From contig LNEU01000022.1 in the NCBI GenBank assembly GCA_001464355.1, forward strand, positions 152,527 to 216,526: a stretch of 64,000 bases of DNA, read 5' to 3'. Below, piece after piece: positions 19,323-30,186 of this stretch (position 1 is the stretch's first letter; each line of letters opens with the position of its first letter). Source of the DNA: Burkholderiales bacterium Ga0077544. Lineage in GTDB: Bacteria; Pseudomonadota; Gammaproteobacteria; Burkholderiales; Burkholderiaceae_D. Under the pieces are notes generated by a model, which was not told the origin of the DNA, made no database searches, and saw only the letters and a list, made by a program, of their open reading frames with translations. The position numbers and the translations under genes were made by a program.

Positions 19323-19526
19323 TCAGCCGCCGCCTATCGCACGTACGACATCGACCTGGTCGGCCGATTGCAACTGACGGTCTTGCCATTGGCTGCGCGG
19401 CACAATTTGGCGGTTGATTGCTACCGCGACAGCCTTACCGGACAAGGACAGTTTTTCAATCAGCACTTCAACGTTCTGATTTGGCTCAATCTCGTAAGCC
19501 GCGCCGTTTAATTCGATCTGGATCAT
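19323..19526 (-). CDS. thiS: sulfur carrier protein ThiS
   Basis: Ubiquitin-like sulfur carrier that delivers sulfur to ThiG as a C-terminal thiocarboxylate. It has 67 residues from ATG 19526. The C-terminus VRAIGGG carries the essential Gly-Gly. The block AVAINRQIVPRSQW is the conserved ThiS core. It is first in the thiS-thiG-thiE run and divergent from valS. With ThiG broken the carrier has no acceptor in this pathway. Confidence 0.92.
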   Translation of the reverse strand: MIQIELNGAAYEIEPNQNVEVLIEKLSLSGKAVAVAINRQIVPRSQWQDRQLQSADQVDVVRAIGGG

Positions 19527-19827
19527 TGCTTTACTATTTTCACTGAGGGCACAGCGCCGATTAATCAATCTGAATTCGTCAGATCAAGACATCATGTTCT
19601 GCTGGATCAACATCAGCAATGCGCGGTCACGAGGACATTGCTGTTCGTCTGCCGTCAATTTCCTCGATCTCTCAGCTTGCGCCCGACAAAAAGAGCGCCA
19701 TTACTTAAAAAGCAAGATCAAGATCAATCAACGAAGACCAGAATTCTACCCGCATTTGCCCTATCAGCGGCAATGCGGAGCGCTTCGTCACTTATAATGC
19801 TTGATTCGATTCAATTCTTTCAAAATC
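19527..19827. other. intergenic region between divergent thiS and valS
   Basis: About 300 bp without a gene. A TATAAT at 19793 probably serves valS. I looked on the minus strand for a TPP (thi-box) riboswitch ahead of thiS and did not find the conserved CTGAGA plus GAACCTGATC-type pair: one CTGAGA-like hexamer occurs near 19669, but the partner is absent. Confidence 0.55.
19793..19798 (+). promoter_or_regulatory. putative -10 box for valS
   Basis: A perfect TATAAT 29 bp before the valS ATG. The -35 at expected spacing is poor. If used, the leader would be only about 20 nt. Confidence 0.4.
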
Positions 19828-22749
19828 ATGGAATTAGCAAAATCTTTCGATCCAGCCGACATTGAAGCATTCTGGCGCACCGAATGGGAAAAACGCGGCT
19901 ATTACGCCGCGACCACCGATGCCGACAAACCTGCATTCAGCATTCAGCTACCGCCGCCTAACGTCACCGGCACGCTGCATTTGGGTCACGGCTTCAATCA
20001 AACCATCATGGACGGTCTGACCCGCTATCACCGCATGCGCGGCTTCAACACGGCATGGATTCCAGGCACCGATCACGCCGGTATCGCCACGCAAATCGTG
20101 GTCGAACGCCAACTCGACGCGCAAAAAATCACGCGTCATGATCTCGGCCGTGAAAAATTCATAGAAAAAGTCTGGGAGTGGAAAGAAAAATCCGGCTCCA
20201 CCATCACCGGTCAAATGCGCCGTCTTGGCACATCGCCAGACTGGAGTCGTGAATACTTTACGATGGATGAGCCACGCTCGAAAGTCGTCACAGAAGTTTT
20301 CGTGCGTCTGGTCGAACAAGGTTTGATCTATCGCGGCAAGCGTCTGGTCAACTGGGATCCGGTGCTCGGCACCGCTGTCTCGGATCTGGAAGTCGTGTCG
20401 GAAGAAGAAGACGGCCATATGTGGAACATTCGCTATCCATTGGCGGACGGTTCGAAATATAAATTCCCGATTGCCTTCGATGAAGAAGGCAAAGCAACCG
20501 AATGGGAAGAGCGCGACTTCATCGTCGTCGCCACCACACGGCCGGAAACCATGCTGGGCGACGTCGCAGTGGCCGTCGATCCTAGCGATGAACGTTATCA
20601 ACATCTGGTTGGGAAATTACTACATCTGCCTTTGTGCGATCGCACGATCCCGCTCATTGCCGACGATTATGTAGACAAGAATTTCGGCACAGGCTGCGTA
20701 AAAATTACGCCGGCACATGACTTCAACGATTACGCAGTTGGTCAACGCCACAATCTGGACAAGATCAGCATCCTGACGTTGGATGCGAAGATCAACGATG
20801 CCGCACCGGTCGCTTATCAAGGCATGGACCGCTACATCGCACGTAAGCAAATCGTCGCCGATCTCGATGCACAAGGTTTGCTTGATCTGGTCAAGCCACA
20901 CAAATTGATGGTGCCGCGCGGCGATCGCACGAATGCGGTAATCGAACCTATGCTGACCGATCAATGGTTTGTGGCAATGAGCAAACCGGCACCGGAAGGC
21001 ACCCACTTCCCCGGCAAATCAATCACTGAAGTCGCGCTGGAAAAAGTCGCCAGCGGCGAAGTGAAAATGCTGCCTGAGAACTGGACCAACACCTACAACC
21101 AGTGGCTGAACAACATTCAAGACTGGTGTATTTCGCGTCAATTATGGTGGGGACATCAAATCCCGGCCTGGTATGACAGCGAAGGAAAAGTTTACGTTGG
21201 TCGCAACGAAGAAGAAGCAAAAGCCAAGGCTGCAGCAGCTGGTTACAACGGCGTGTTGACGCGTGACGAAGACGTGCTCGACACGTGGTTCTCTTCGGCG
21301 CTGGTACCGTTCTCCACACTCGGCTGGCCTGAAGAAACACCTGATTTCAAAACCTTCCTGCCATCGTCTGTGCTGGTCACCGGTTTCGATATTATTTTCT
21401 TCTGGGTCGCGCGCATGGTCATGATGACCACGCATTTCACTGGGAAAGTGCCATTCAACACGGTGTATGTACATGGTTTGATCCGCGACAGCAGCGGACA
21501 GAAAATGTCCAAGTCGAAAGGCAATACACTAGACCCTATCGATTTGATCGATGGCATCAGCGTGGATGATCTGGTGGCAAAACGCACAGTCGGCCTGATG
21601 AATCCCAAGCAGGCTGCGAGCATCGAGAAAGCCACACGCAAAGAATTCCCGGCTGGTATCGCCGCCTACGGTACCGACGCATTGCGCTTCACGATGGCGA
21701 GCTATGCATCGCTGGGGCGCAACATCAATTTCGATCTGGCGCGTGCTGAAGGCTATCGTAACTTCTGCAACAAGTTGTGGAACGCGACGCGCTTTGTATT
21801 GATGAATTGCGAAGGTCACGATTGCGGCTTCCGCGATGCGCCATGCGCTGCCGGCGATTGCGCAGTGGATGGAAAAGCAGGTGGTTACACCGACTTCTCA
21901 CAAGCGGATCGCTGGATCGTTTCCAAGCTGCAGCGCACGGAAGCGGATATCGCCAAAGGTTTTGCCGACTACCGTTTCGACAATATCGCATCGTCCTTGT
22001 ATCAGTTCATCTGGGATGAATATTGCGACTGGTATCTGGAAGTTGCGAAGGTACAAATCCAGACCGGTACTGAAGCGCAACAACGCGCAACGCGTCGTAC
22101 TTTATTGCGCGTGCTGGAAACCATCTTGCGTCTGGCGCATCCGGTAATTCCATTCATCACTGAACAATTGTGGCAAACCGTTGCGCCATTGACCGGTCAC
22201 AAAATGAATATGGCTGGCGACGCAGTGCACGATTCCATCATGATGCAGCCATATCCGGAATCGCAAGCCGGCAAGATTGATGAAGAAGCCGAAGCATGGA
22301 TGCATGAATTGAAAGCCATGACGGACGCCTGCCGCAATCTACGTGGTGAAATGCAATTATCCCCAGCGCTGCGCGTACCGCTGGCGATGGAAGCGACCGA
22401 TGCTGCGCAAACTGAGCGCCTGCGATCGTTCGCTCCTTACCTGCAAGCATTGGCAAAACTGTCGGAAGTGAATGTCGCTGAAACATTGCCAGAATCGCCG
22501 GCACCGGTTTCTATCGTAGGTACCGCGAAGCTGATGTTGAAAGTGGAGATCGATGTCGCCGCTGAACGCGAACGTTTAAGCAAAGAAATCGCGCGTCTCG
22601 ACGGTGAAATCACCAAAGCCAACAGCAAGCTCGGCAATGAAAGTTTCGTCGCACGTGCGCCGGTACAAGTGGTGGCACAAGAGAAAGAACGCGTTACCAA
22701 TTTCTCAGCGACACTGGAAAAATTGCGCGAGCAATTCGCCAAGTTATAA
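19828..22749 (+). CDS. valS: valyl-tRNA synthetase
   Basis: Charges tRNA-Val. ATG 19828 gives 973 residues beginning [16 protein letters not shown]; a TTG at 19801 in frame is discounted because it sits within the likely promoter or leader. The class I HIGH motif is HLGH (51-54) in [13 protein letters not shown], and the KMSKS motif begins at Lys559. The CP1 editing domain lies between ([10 protein letters not shown]). The C-terminal coiled-coil arm ([16 protein letters not shown]) is the ValRS-specific tRNA-binding tail. It is followed by two tandem hairpins. Confidence 0.97.
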   Translation: MELAKSFDPADIEAFWRTEWEKRGYYAATTDADKPAFSIQLPPPNVTGTLHLGHGFNQTIMDGLTRYHRMRGFNTAWIPGTDHAGIATQIVVERQLDAQKITRHDLGREKFIEKVWEWKEKSGSTITGQMRRLGTSPDWSREYFTMDEPRSKVVTEVFVRLVEQGLIYRGKRLVNWDPVLGTAVSDLEVVSEEEDGHMWNIRYPLADGSKYKFPIAFDEEGKATEWEERDFIVVATTRPETMLGDVAVAVDPSDERYQHLVGKLLHLPLCDRTIPLIADDYVDKNFGTGCVKITPAHDFNDYAVGQRHNLDKISILTLDAKINDAAPVAYQGMDRYIARKQIVADLDAQGLLDLVKPHKLMVPRGDRTNAVIEPMLTDQWFVAMSKPAPEGTHFPGKSITEVALEKVASGEVKMLPENWTNTYNQWLNNIQDWCISRQLWWGHQIPAWYDSEGKVYVGRNEEEAKAKAAAAGYNGVLTRDEDVLDTWFSSALVPFSTLGWPEETPDFKTFLPSSVLVTGFDIIFFWVARMVMMTTHFTGKVPFNTVYVHGLIRDSSGQKMSKSKGNTLDPIDLIDGISVDDLVAKRTVGLMNPKQAASIEKATRKEFPAGIAAYGTDALRFTMASYASLGRNINFDLARAEGYRNFCNKLWNATRFVLMNCEGHDCGFRDAPCAAGDCAVDGKAGGYTDFSQADRWIVSKLQRTEADIAKGFADYRFDNIASSLYQFIWDEYCDWYLEVAKVQIQTGTEAQQRATRRTLLRVLETILRLAHPVIPFITEQLWQTVAPLTGHKMNMAGDAVHDSIMMQPYPESQAGKIDEEAEAWMHELKAMTDACRNLRGEMQLSPALRVPLAMEATDAAQTERLRSFAPYLQALAKLSEVNVAETLPESPAPVSIVGTAKLMLKVEIDVAAERERLSKEIARLDGEITKANSKLGNESFVARAPVQVVAQEKERVTNFSATLEKLREQFAKL

Positions 22750-22783
22750 TACGAACTTCAAGTAAATTTAGCGCCGTATGCGG

Positions 22784-22859
22784 CCTGCATTTTTGCGCAA
22801 GTAAAAACGCAGGCATCAAGAAAAACGCCTGAGTTCAGCAATGAAGTCAGGCGTTTTTT
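22784..22859. terminator. tandem hairpins after valS
   Basis: The first hairpin pairs CCTGCATTTTT with AAAAACGCAGG (one mismatch, 22784-22813). The second pairs AAAACGCCTGA with TCAGGCGTTTT and ends in a T-run (22821-22859). The second is a good intrinsic terminator and can also serve the converging hydratase gene. Confidence 0.85.
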
Positions 22860-22883
22860 ATTGTGGATTTGATTAAAAATTAT

Positions 22884-23720
22884 TTACACGAATGAGAGTG
22901 TCATTCCCGGTAAAGCAACGCCGGAAAATGCAGTCGACCATGTCTGCCCCGCCTTGACCGGATAAGCATCCGTCAACGTGCCAGTGGTAATTACTTCACC
23001 CGCAGCCAGCGATTCGAACTGAGGCTGCATCTTCAAGGTTTCATGCAAATTCAGCAAAGCGTGCAGCGGACTGTCCAGCACGTTGCTGCCAAAACCGGCG
23101 CTATGCAGCGTGAATTCTGCGCCTTCACTATACGACAGCGAAACGCTGGCAGCAGTCAGAATGTCCGCCAGATTACGCCGCGTAGCCGACGACAACATAT
23201 GCGGCTCGCCTATGATCAGGCTGCCATGCAAACCGAATGCAGCGACGGCATCGGCCGCCTCAAACTTCCAGTCAGGAAACGGACAGGCTACCAGCTCGAA
23301 ACCATGCGCCATCCATTCTATGCAATCCGCCATATCCGCCAGCGTTGCATTTTTCCTGGGTGCCTTGCGAAGTTTGAACACTATCTCCGGCTCGATACGT
23401 GGCTGTACTGAACCGACCAAACTTTGCACGCCATGATTGCTTTCCGCATAACGCACAGTGTCGTCATACATATGCGACCAGATCGGTCCGGTGATCGGCT
23501 CACGCTCGCCATAATTCGGCCAAATCTTGCGATTGGTAAAACCGATCTTGCGGCCTATAGGCGTCTCGCCTTGAGCGGTGCGGATATCGACGATGCACTT
23601 GGCAATATCGTAGCCGTCGGCAATCGACAAAGAGGTTTCCTTGCTGACACACGAAATTTTCTGAGAATTCGCGCGGGCATCCAGTAATTGGTGCGCGTAG
23701 CGGTTGGCTTGGGTAGACAT
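22884..23720 (-). CDS. 2-keto-4-pentenoate hydratase / fumarylacetoacetate hydrolase-like protein
   Basis: Member of the MhpD/HpaH side of the fumarylacetoacetate-hydrolase fold, which hydrates 2-oxo-alkenoates or decarboxylates 2-oxo-3-enedioates in aromatic catabolism. Start at ATG 23720 (MSTQANRYAHQLLDAR) gives 278 residues; ATG 23726 is also possible, and a longer frame to 23822 would add an untypical N-terminus. Recognisable blocks are GRKIGFTNRKIWPNYG, RIEPEIVFKLRKAP and the C-terminal VITTGTLTDAYPV. The gene stands alone, away from any aromatic-degradation cluster, so the substrate is open. Confidence 0.82.
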   Translation of the reverse strand: MSTQANRYAHQLLDARANSQKISCVSKETSLSIADGYDIAKCIVDIRTAQGETPIGRKIGFTNRKIWPNYGEREPITGPIWSHMYDDTVRYAESNHGVQSLVGSVQPRIEPEIVFKLRKAPRKNATLADMADCIEWMAHGFELVACPFPDWKFEAADAVAAFGLHGSLIIGEPHMLSSATRRNLADILTAASVSLSYSEGAEFTLHSAGFGSNVLDSPLHALLNLHETLKMQPQFESLAAGEVITTGTLTDAYPVKAGQTWSTAFSGVALPGMTLSFV

Positions 23721-23909
23721 CAACATGGCAGACTCGCGCAGAGAGGTGGGAAGCAAATGGATTGCATTAGACGCAACATTCTTACACAAGGTTCCCATCC
23801 TGCAAAGATACAAACTCTGCATGCCAGGTGAAAATTATTAATGCAAAAAGGCTATTTGATTCATACGTCAAAGATACTTTTCCTGAGCATTTGCATGGCA
23901 AGCGGGTTC

Positions 23910-24365
23910 TCAACCTTGTTTGCGCAAGCGCGCCAAAAACCTGTCCAGCTGATTGGCAAATGCACGGATATCACTCTGGCTAAATGCTGCAGGGCCGCCG
24001 GTATCAACACCGCTGCTGCGCAACTCATCCATGAAGGTGCGCATCGTCAGGAATTGCTCAATATTGTCCTTGGTATAAAAATCGCCACGCGGATTCAGCG
24101 GATGGCCACCTTTCTCCAACACGTCAGAGGCCAATGGAATATCGGCGGTGATAACCACATCACCCGCCTCCACCAGACGCACGATTTCATTGTCGGCCAC
24201 ATCGAATCCGGCCGGCACTTGTATTGCCTTGATGAAACGCGAAGGCGGCGTGCGCAATAATTTGTTGGCGACAAGCGTAACTTGCACTTCCAGCCGATCG
24301 GCGACGCGAAACAACACGTCCTTGATCACATTGGGACAGGCGTCGGCATCTACCCAGATTTGCAT
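23910..24365 (-). CDS. YaiI/YqxD family protein (DUF188)
   Basis: It has 151 residues matching the widespread YaiI/YqxD family with a PIN-like fold. The N-terminus [18 protein letters not shown] and the later [16 protein letters not shown] and [12 protein letters not shown] blocks are diagnostic. The acidic residues of WVDADACP and TADIPLA would form the PIN-type metal site, which suggests a nuclease-like role, but no function is established. It is followed downstream by the hydratase gene and preceded by ruvB on the same strand, about 60 bp away. Confidence 0.88.
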   Translation of the reverse strand: MQIWVDADACPNVIKDVLFRVADRLEVQVTLVANKLLRTPPSRFIKAIQVPAGFDVADNEIVRLVEAGDVVITADIPLASDVLEKGGHPLNPRGDFYTKDNIEQFLTMRTFMDELRSSGVDTGGPAAFSQSDIRAFANQLDRFLARLRKQG

Positions 24366-24425
24366 GGAATTCTTTCAGATGACATAAAGCGCGGTGCAAT
24401 TCTTGCAGCGCCAGCAGTGCGGATA

Positions 24426-25484
24426 TTACTGTCCGCCCCACAACTCGCCGTTAGGGCCGGTTTGCGGTGCCGTGACACCAAAGTGGGCATAAGCCACCGG
24501 CGTTGCAATACGGCCACGCGGCGTGCGCTGCAGGAAACCTTGTTGAATCAGATACGGCTCCAGCACGTCTTCAATCGTGTCGCGTTCTTCGCCGATTGCT
24601 GCCGCCAGATTATCGAGACCAACCGGACCACCGTTGAATTTGAACAGCACGGCTTCCAGCAGTTTTCTATCCATCACATCGAAGCCGACCGCATCGACGT
24701 CAAGCATCACCAGCGCAGCATCAGCCATGGCCTTGGTAATTTCACCATTGCCTTTGACTTCGGCATAATCGCGCACACGGCGCAGCAGTCGATTCGCGAT
24801 ACGCGGCGTACCGCGACTGCGTTTGGCAATTTCAAACGCGCCTTCTTCATCGATGGGCGCATTCAACAAGGATGAACTGCGCGTGACTATCTTGGTCAAT
24901 TCGAGCGGCGTGTAAAACTCCAGTCGCGCCACAATGCCGAAACGATCGCGCAAAGGATTGGTCAGCATGCCGGCGCGCGTGGTGGCGCCGACCAAGGTGA
25001 ACGGCTGCAAGTCGAGGCGCACTGAACGCGCGGCAGGGCCTTCGCCGATCATGATGTCGATCTGATAGTCCTCAAGTGCAGGATACAAAATTTCTTCGAC
25101 CACAGGTGACAGCCGATGTATCTCGTCAATGAACAAGACGTCGTTGGCTTCGAGATTAGTCAGCAGCGCGGCCAGATCGCCGGCGCGTTCCAGCACCGGG
25201 CCGGAAGTCTGGCGCAGGTTGACACCCATTTCACGCGCGATGATGTGCGCCAATGTTGTCTTTCCCAAACCCGGCGGGCCGAACAATAAAGTGTGGTCGA
25301 GTGCTTCGCGTCTTTGCTTGGCGGCAGTGATGAAAATTTCCAGCTGGCCACGGATTTTTTCCTGGCCTACATATTCGTCCAGATGTTTGGGACGCAGTGC
25401 GCGCTCGATCGCTTCTTCATTTGCTGAAGCTGGGGTGGCGGCAATAATGCGTTGTTCGCTGAAGTCGTCGGTTTGAATGCTCAT
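24426..25484 (-). CDS. ruvB: Holliday junction branch-migration ATPase RuvB
   Basis: AAA+ motor that drives branch migration with RuvA. It has 352 residues. Walker A GPPGLGKT lies at 69-76, Walker [11 protein letters not shown] near 115-124, and sensor and arginine-finger regions follow ([18 protein letters not shown]). The C-terminal winged-helix domain ends with [16 protein letters not shown]. ruvC-ruvA-ruvB run in order on the minus strand with gaps of about 75 and 100 bp. Confidence 0.97.
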   Translation of the reverse strand: MSIQTDDFSEQRIIAATPASANEEAIERALRPKHLDEYVGQEKIRGQLEIFITAAKQRREALDHTLLFGPPGLGKTTLAHIIAREMGVNLRQTSGPVLERAGDLAALLTNLEANDVLFIDEIHRLSPVVEEILYPALEDYQIDIMIGEGPAARSVRLDLQPFTLVGATTRAGMLTNPLRDRFGIVARLEFYTPLELTKIVTRSSSLLNAPIDEEGAFEIAKRSRGTPRIANRLLRRVRDYAEVKGNGEITKAMADAALVMLDVDAVGFDVMDRKLLEAVLFKFNGGPVGLDNLAAAIGEERDTIEDVLEPYLIQQGFLQRTPRGRIATPVAYAHFGVTAPQTGPNGELWGGQ

Positions 25485-25585
25485 GGTCGCATTGTAGCGT
25501 GTGAGTCGTTGAATTTAATCAGGCGTGAATTAAGACGTGAATCAAATCGTAAATATAAGCGTTAATGCTTATGAAAAATCTACGC

Positions 25586-26164
25586 TCACGCTTTCGACAA
25601 AGCCTTCAGCGCCAGCTTGATACCATCGGAAACACCAGTGCCAGCCGGCACCTGCTTCATCGCCAGCAAAGCTTCCTTGTCGGAATAGCCCAGCGCCAGT
25701 AATGCATTCAAGATGTCAGACGTCGCATCGCTGTTGATCGCACCACCAGCCGCGCCCAGATCCGCGCCGAGCTTGCCCTTCAATTCCAGCAGCAGACGCT
25801 CGGCAGTTTTCTTGCCTATACCTGGAATCTTGGTCAATCTTCCGGCTTCTTGCATCGTGATGGCATGCGACAAATCGGCGACCGACATGCCGGATAAAAT
25901 CGACAATGCAGTACGTGCACCTATGCCGGTGATCTTGACCAGTTGCTTGAACACATTGCGCTCTTCGGCGGTGCCAAAACCGAACAAGATGTGCGCATCT
26001 TCCCGCACAGTCAGATGCGTCAACAAAACAACTTTTTCACCAAGGCCGGGCAAGTTATAAAAGGTGCTCATAGGCACATTGACTTCGTAACCGATGCCGT
26101 TGCAATCGACCAGCAATTGCGGTGGATTTTTCTCAAGCAGAATTCCGGAAAGACGACCTATCAT
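25586..26164 (-). CDS. ruvA: Holliday junction DNA-binding protein RuvA
   Basis: Tetrameric junction-binding partner of RuvB. It has 192 residues. The N-terminal OB domain begins [12 protein letters not shown], two helix-hairpin-helix motifs follow ([18 protein letters not shown] and [19 protein letters not shown]), and the flexible linker plus C-terminal RuvB-binding domain ([17 protein letters not shown]) close the protein. It sits between ruvC and ruvB. Confidence 0.97.
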   Translation of the reverse strand: MIGRLSGILLEKNPPQLLVDCNGIGYEVNVPMSTFYNLPGLGEKVVLLTHLTVREDAHILFGFGTAEERNVFKQLVKITGIGARTALSILSGMSVADLSHAITMQEAGRLTKIPGIGKKTAERLLLELKGKLGADLGAAGGAINSDATSDILNALLALGYSDKEALLAMKQVPAGTGVSDGIKLALKALSKA

Positions 26165-26240
26165 CGTGACGACCTTGAATAGAAATGAGGGAATATTTTT
26201 GTTCTGTTACTACTCACGACGCGAGCGATGAGCTGGCACA

Positions 26241-26783
26241 TTATCCAACCAGACGACCGCCACGCACGCGCAAACCTTTTTTCGCCAACTCGGGAGCCAA
26301 CGCACCCAGCGCAGCCAATGCCTCACCACTATGCGCATGACAAATTGCCACGCCCAAAGCATCGGCAGCATCAGTACCTGGCAAGCCGGATAAATTCAGC
26401 AAGCGTTGCACCATATCCTGCACCTGCGCTTTTTGCGCCTTGCCTTGTCCCACGACCGCTTGCTTGACCTGCAACGCAGTATATTCAGCAACGAACAAGT
26501 CAGCGCTCACCAATGCGCAAATCGCTGCGCCACGGGCTTGTCCGAGAAGCAGCGTCGATTGCGGATTGACGTTAACAAAGACTTTTTCTATCGCAGCGCA
26601 ATCCGGATTGTAGGTTGCAATGACTTCCGTAACACTGACGAGGATGGTTTTCAGACGTTGCGGCAGATCGGCATCCGGCGTCTTGATGGTGCCGGATGCG
26701 ACGTAGCTGAGCTTGTTGCCATGCTTCTCGATCACACCGAAACCGGTAGTACGCAAGCCGGGGTCGATGCCGAGAATTCTCAT
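26241..26783 (-). CDS. ruvC: Holliday junction resolvase RuvC
   Basis: Endonuclease that cuts Holliday junctions. It has 180 residues. The four catalytic acidic residues fall at Asp7 ([16 protein letters not shown]), Glu66 (AIEKVF), Asp138 and Asp141 ([14 protein letters not shown]), exactly as in E. coli RuvC. It is the first gene of ruvCAB and follows purH on the same strand by 79 bp. Confidence 0.97.
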   Translation of the reverse strand: MRILGIDPGLRTTGFGVIEKHGNKLSYVASGTIKTPDADLPQRLKTILVSVTEVIATYNPDCAAIEKVFVNVNPQSTLLLGQARGAAICALVSADLFVAEYTALQVKQAVVGQGKAQKAQVQDMVQRLLNLSGLPGTDAADALGVAICHAHSGEALAALGALAPELAKKGLRVRGGRLVG

Positions 26784-26862
26784 GGGATATGTGGGCAGAG
26801 TTAAATGTAATGCGACGGTTATCGCATCAAGTTTTTTGCTTAATTTTTGCTTAACTCTTTGA

Positions 26863-28440
26863 TTAATGACGGAAATGACGGGTGCCGGTCAACATCATTA
26901 CGATGCCGTGCTCGTCAGCAGCATCGATCACTTCCTGATCGCGCATCGAACCGCCCGGATGAATCACCGAAGTCGCACCAGCTTCCACCACTACATCCAA
27001 ACCATCGCGGAACGGGAAGAAAGCATCGGATGCAACGGCGGTGCCGACCAGCGACAAGCCTGCATTCTGTGCCTTGATCGATGCGATACGTGCCGAATCG
27101 ATACGGCTCATCTGACCTGCGCCTACGCCCATCGTCATGGCGTTCGCGCAAAACACGATCGCATTCGATTTGACGAACTTGGCGACACGCCATGCAAACA
27201 TCAGGTCTTGCAATTGCTGTGGTGTTGGTTGCTTCTTGCTGACGATTTTGAGTTCAGCCAATGCAACGTTTTTTGCATCGGGCGATTGCACCAGCAAGCC
27301 ACCACCTACGCGTTTGAAATCGTAGTTATTGACGGCCGCATTGCCAGTACTCGCAAGCGGGATTTCCAGCAAGCGAACGTTTTGTTTCGCTGCGAATATG
27401 TTCTTTGCCTGCTCGGTAAACGATGGCGCGATCAACACTTCAACAAATTGCTTGGCAACTGCTTCCGCGGCATTGCCATCGACTTCGCGATTGAAAGCGA
27501 TGATGCCGCCGAAGGCCGAAGTCGGATCGGTTTGCAGCGCTTTGCTGTATGCCTCGAAAGGCGTAATACCGATCGCAACACCGCAAGGATTGGCGTGCTT
27601 GATGATGACGCATGCTGATTCGTCAAAAGTCTTGACACACTCCCACGCTGCATCAGCGTCGGCGATATTGTTGTACGACAGTTCCTTGCCTTGCAATTGC
27701 GTGTAGTTCGCCAACGCGCCAACTTGTGGATTACTCTCGCGATAGAAGGCTGCGGATTGATGCGGGTTTTCGCCGTAACGCATTTCCTGCACTTTATCGA
27801 AATGCAGATTCAAGGTGGTCGGATACGCACTGCGTGTTGCGTGTTTTTTGTCGTCGCCCAGCGAGGTAAAATAATTCGTGATCGCGCCATCGTACTGCGC
27901 GGTATGCGCGAATACTTTTTTCGCCAAAGTGAATTTGGTTTCAAAAGTTACTTCGCCTTTGTTCGCATGCAACTCGCGCAATACTTGTGCGTAGTCGGAT
28001 GGATCACAAATGACGGCAACGTCTTTATGATTTTTGGCTGATGAACGCAACATCGCAGGGCCGCCAATGTCGATGTTTTCAATCGCATCTTCCAGCGAAC
28101 ATTCTGCGCGTGCAATTGTTTGCTGAAACGGATACAGATTAACGACCACCATATCAATGGTTGGAATGCCATGCGTTTCCAAAGCCGCTACGTGCTCAGG
28201 GAAATCGCGGCGCGCCAAAATGCCGCCATGTACTTTAGGGTGCAAGGTCTTGACACGGCCGTCGAGCATTTCCGGGAAGCCGGTGTAGTCGGCAACTTCG
28301 GTGACCTTGATGCCGTTTTCAGCCAGCAATTTTGCGGTGCCGCCAGTGGACAGAATGTTGACGCCCATCTCGGACAATGCGCGCGCAAAATCGAGCACGC
28401 CAGTCTTGTCGGAAACGGAAATGAGAGCTTGTTTGATCAT
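26863..28440 (-). CDS. purH: bifunctional AICAR formyltransferase / IMP cyclohydrolase
   Basis: Catalyses the last two steps of IMP synthesis. It has 525 residues. The N-terminal IMP cyclohydrolase (MGS-like) domain spans about 1-145 ([28 protein letters not shown]), and the formyltransferase domain follows with the catalytic KHANPCG block and the C-terminal [20 protein letters not shown]. It lies downstream of fis and upstream of ruvC, all on the minus strand. The 247-bp gap to fis contains a cluster of palindromes (28584-28603). Confidence 0.97.
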   Translation of the reverse strand: MIKQALISVSDKTGVLDFARALSEMGVNILSTGGTAKLLAENGIKVTEVADYTGFPEMLDGRVKTLHPKVHGGILARRDFPEHVAALETHGIPTIDMVVVNLYPFQQTIARAECSLEDAIENIDIGGPAMLRSSAKNHKDVAVICDPSDYAQVLRELHANKGEVTFETKFTLAKKVFAHTAQYDGAITNYFTSLGDDKKHATRSAYPTTLNLHFDKVQEMRYGENPHQSAAFYRESNPQVGALANYTQLQGKELSYNNIADADAAWECVKTFDESACVIIKHANPCGVAIGITPFEAYSKALQTDPTSAFGGIIAFNREVDGNAAEAVAKQFVEVLIAPSFTEQAKNIFAAKQNVRLLEIPLASTGNAAVNNYDFKRVGGGLLVQSPDAKNVALAELKIVSKKQPTPQQLQDLMFAWRVAKFVKSNAIVFCANAMTMGVGAGQMSRIDSARIASIKAQNAGLSLVGTAVASDAFFPFRDGLDVVVEAGATSVIHPGGSMRDQEVIDAADEHGIVMMLTGTRHFRH

Positions 28441-28583
28441 GATGAAAATATCTGGAGTAATTATTTGGAGTAATTTAAATAAGATAAAGGCGCGATGTGA
28501 TGCGCTCGTTAGCGGATTCTGGCAGCTTGCGGCCTTACGCCCTTAGCTTATTTGCTTCTTGCGAATATCGAGAAGCAAAAGAT

Positions 28584-28603
28584 TACAACGGGGTTGTACA
28601 ACG
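28584..28603. promoter_or_regulatory. palindrome cluster upstream of purH
   Basis: TACAAC-GGG-GTTGTA (28584-28598) is a perfect inverted repeat and overlaps the 10-bp palindrome GTTGTACAAC (28593-28602), so TACAACG occurs twice, 13 bp apart. It lies 144-163 bp before the purH start and looks like an operator. It does not match the enteric PurR box. Confidence 0.4.
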
Positions 28604-28687
28604 ATACTCGAAACAACTTAAAAATTTTTACAGCAATTTTTTAAACGACATCTACAACGGCATTCAGGATTGCAGCTACAGCCTTGC

Positions 28688-28921
28688 TTACAACATATCG
28701 TGCTGCTGTAATTTCTTGCGCAGCGTATTGCGGTTGATGCCCAGCATGTCAGCCGCGTGTGACTGATTGCCTTCAGCACGCTCCATCACTGCTTCGAGTA
28801 TCGGCTTCTCGACAGTGAACACCACCATCTCGTAGACGTTTGACGGCATTTGCTCGCCCAGATCCTTGAAATATTTTTCCAGGCTTTTCTTGACGACGTC
28901 TTGAATATTATCTTTGCTCAT
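28688..28921 (-). CDS. fis: Fis-family nucleoid/transcription regulator
   Basis: DNA-bending regulator. Start at ATG 28921 (MSKDNIQDVVKKSLEKYF) gives 77 residues, the short form usual in Betaproteobacteria; the frame is open upstream but that extension is atypical. The C-terminal helix-turn-helix reads NQSHAADMLGINRNTLRKKL. The gene lies 87 bp after dusB, the conserved dusB-fis pairing, and precedes purH. Confidence 0.94.
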   Translation of the reverse strand: MSKDNIQDVVKKSLEKYFKDLGEQMPSNVYEMVVFTVEKPILEAVMERAEGNQSHAADMLGINRNTLRKKLQQHDML

Positions 28922-29008
28922 GTGCTTGGTTGATTGCGCGTTTTTATAATCGTTTTTATAAATTCTCGAAACCTGCCTTGTCATTTCAAACAAGGCCAGT
29001 CCCGGTAA

Positions 29009-30025
29009 TCAGGCGGCCAACTTTTCTTCAGTCGGACGATATTGTAACCGTTCGCCGTGCGTCAGCTGCAAATCAAAAAAGGTATCCACCGCAGCCAATT
29101 GCTGTTCACAGTCTTCCAGACAATTCATTTGCTGGCGGAATTCTTCACCGCCTATCAATTCACGGACATACCAACCGATATGTTTGCGCGCAGTCCGCAC
29201 GCCCAAATACTCACCGTAAAAAGCATAATGCGCGCGCAGATGTTCATCCATCAAGACACGCACTTCCGAAATCATCGGAGCAGGCAAGTACGTACCTGTA
29301 CGCAAATAGTGATCGATTTCGCGAAATATCCATGGCCGCCCCTGCGCGGCGCGACCAATCATGATCGCATCCGCGCCGGTCGTTTCCAGTACGAACTTGG
29401 CTTTCTCCGGCGTCGTGATATCGCCATTCGCCACCACTGGAATAGCTACTGCCGCTTTGACTGCCGTGATCATCTCGTACTCTGCATCACCGCTGTAACC
29501 GTCGGCACGCGTACGACCATGCAAGGTCAACATCGCGATACCACTTTGCTCGGCGATGCGCGCAATATTTAGTGCGTTCTTGTGCGCTCTATCCCAGCCC
29601 GTGCGAAATTTCAGCGTGACCGGGACATTCACCGCCGACACGACCGTTTCGAGTATCTCCGCCACCAGTGATTCGTGTTGCAACAAGGCAGAACCACACC
29701 AGCTGTTGCAGACTTTTTTGACCGGGCAGCCCATATTGATGTCGATGATTTGCGCACCACGATCAACATTGAATTTTGCACATTCAGCCAGCATCGCAGG
29801 ATCAGCACCGGCGATCTGTACTGCCTTGGGCTCGACCTCGCCATCATGATTTGTCCTGCGAGTGGATTTGTCAGTCGCCCACAAACGCGGATTCGATGCG
29901 GCCATTTCCGACACTGCATACCCAGCACCCAATTGTTTGCACAACTGGCGGAACGGCCTATCCGTTACCCCTGCCATAGGGGCAACAAATACATTGTTCG
30001 GTAGGGAGTAAGGGCCGATATTCAC
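29009..30025 (-). CDS. dusB: tRNA-dihydrouridine synthase B
   Basis: FMN enzyme that reduces uridine to dihydrouridine in the tRNA D-loop. It has 338 residues. Motifs seen are VFVAPMAGVTDRPFRQLC (FMN-site start), IIDINMGCPVKKV with Cys100 of the conserved GCP motif, LTLHGRTRADGYSG, and ADAIMIGRAAQGRPWIF. It is the first gene of the dusB-fis unit. The preceding 160 bp (30026-30186) carries no gene and should hold its promoter. Confidence 0.95.
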   Translation of the reverse strand: MNIGPYSLPNNVFVAPMAGVTDRPFRQLCKQLGAGYAVSEMAASNPRLWATDKSTRRTNHDGEVEPKAVQIAGADPAMLAECAKFNVDRGAQIIDINMGCPVKKVCNSWCGSALLQHESLVAEILETVVSAVNVPVTLKFRTGWDRAHKNALNIARIAEQSGIAMLTLHGRTRADGYSGDAEYEMITAVKAAVAIPVVANGDITTPEKAKFVLETTGADAIMIGRAAQGRPWIFREIDHYLRTGTYLPAPMISEVRVLMDEHLRAHYAFYGEYLGVRTARKHIGWYVRELIGGEEFRQQMNCLEDCEQQLAAVDTFFDLQLTHGERLQYRPTEEKLAA

Positions 30026-30186
30026 GGAACAGGCTGGTAACAGGGAAAGCGCTATTTTATCTGCATCCGCCTGAGGGGCTGCCGTGTTTTAGCTCAAATC
30101 TAATGAAACAAGATGAAATACGACAAACCTTGCGCTCCGTATTTAGCGAAATCACTTTTTGTTATCAATCTGCTTACTTCAAAGAC

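Noticed and set aside
19527..19800. TPP riboswitch ahead of thiS
   Set aside because: Only one short CTGAGA-like match is present on the minus strand; the second conserved block and pairing pattern are absent.
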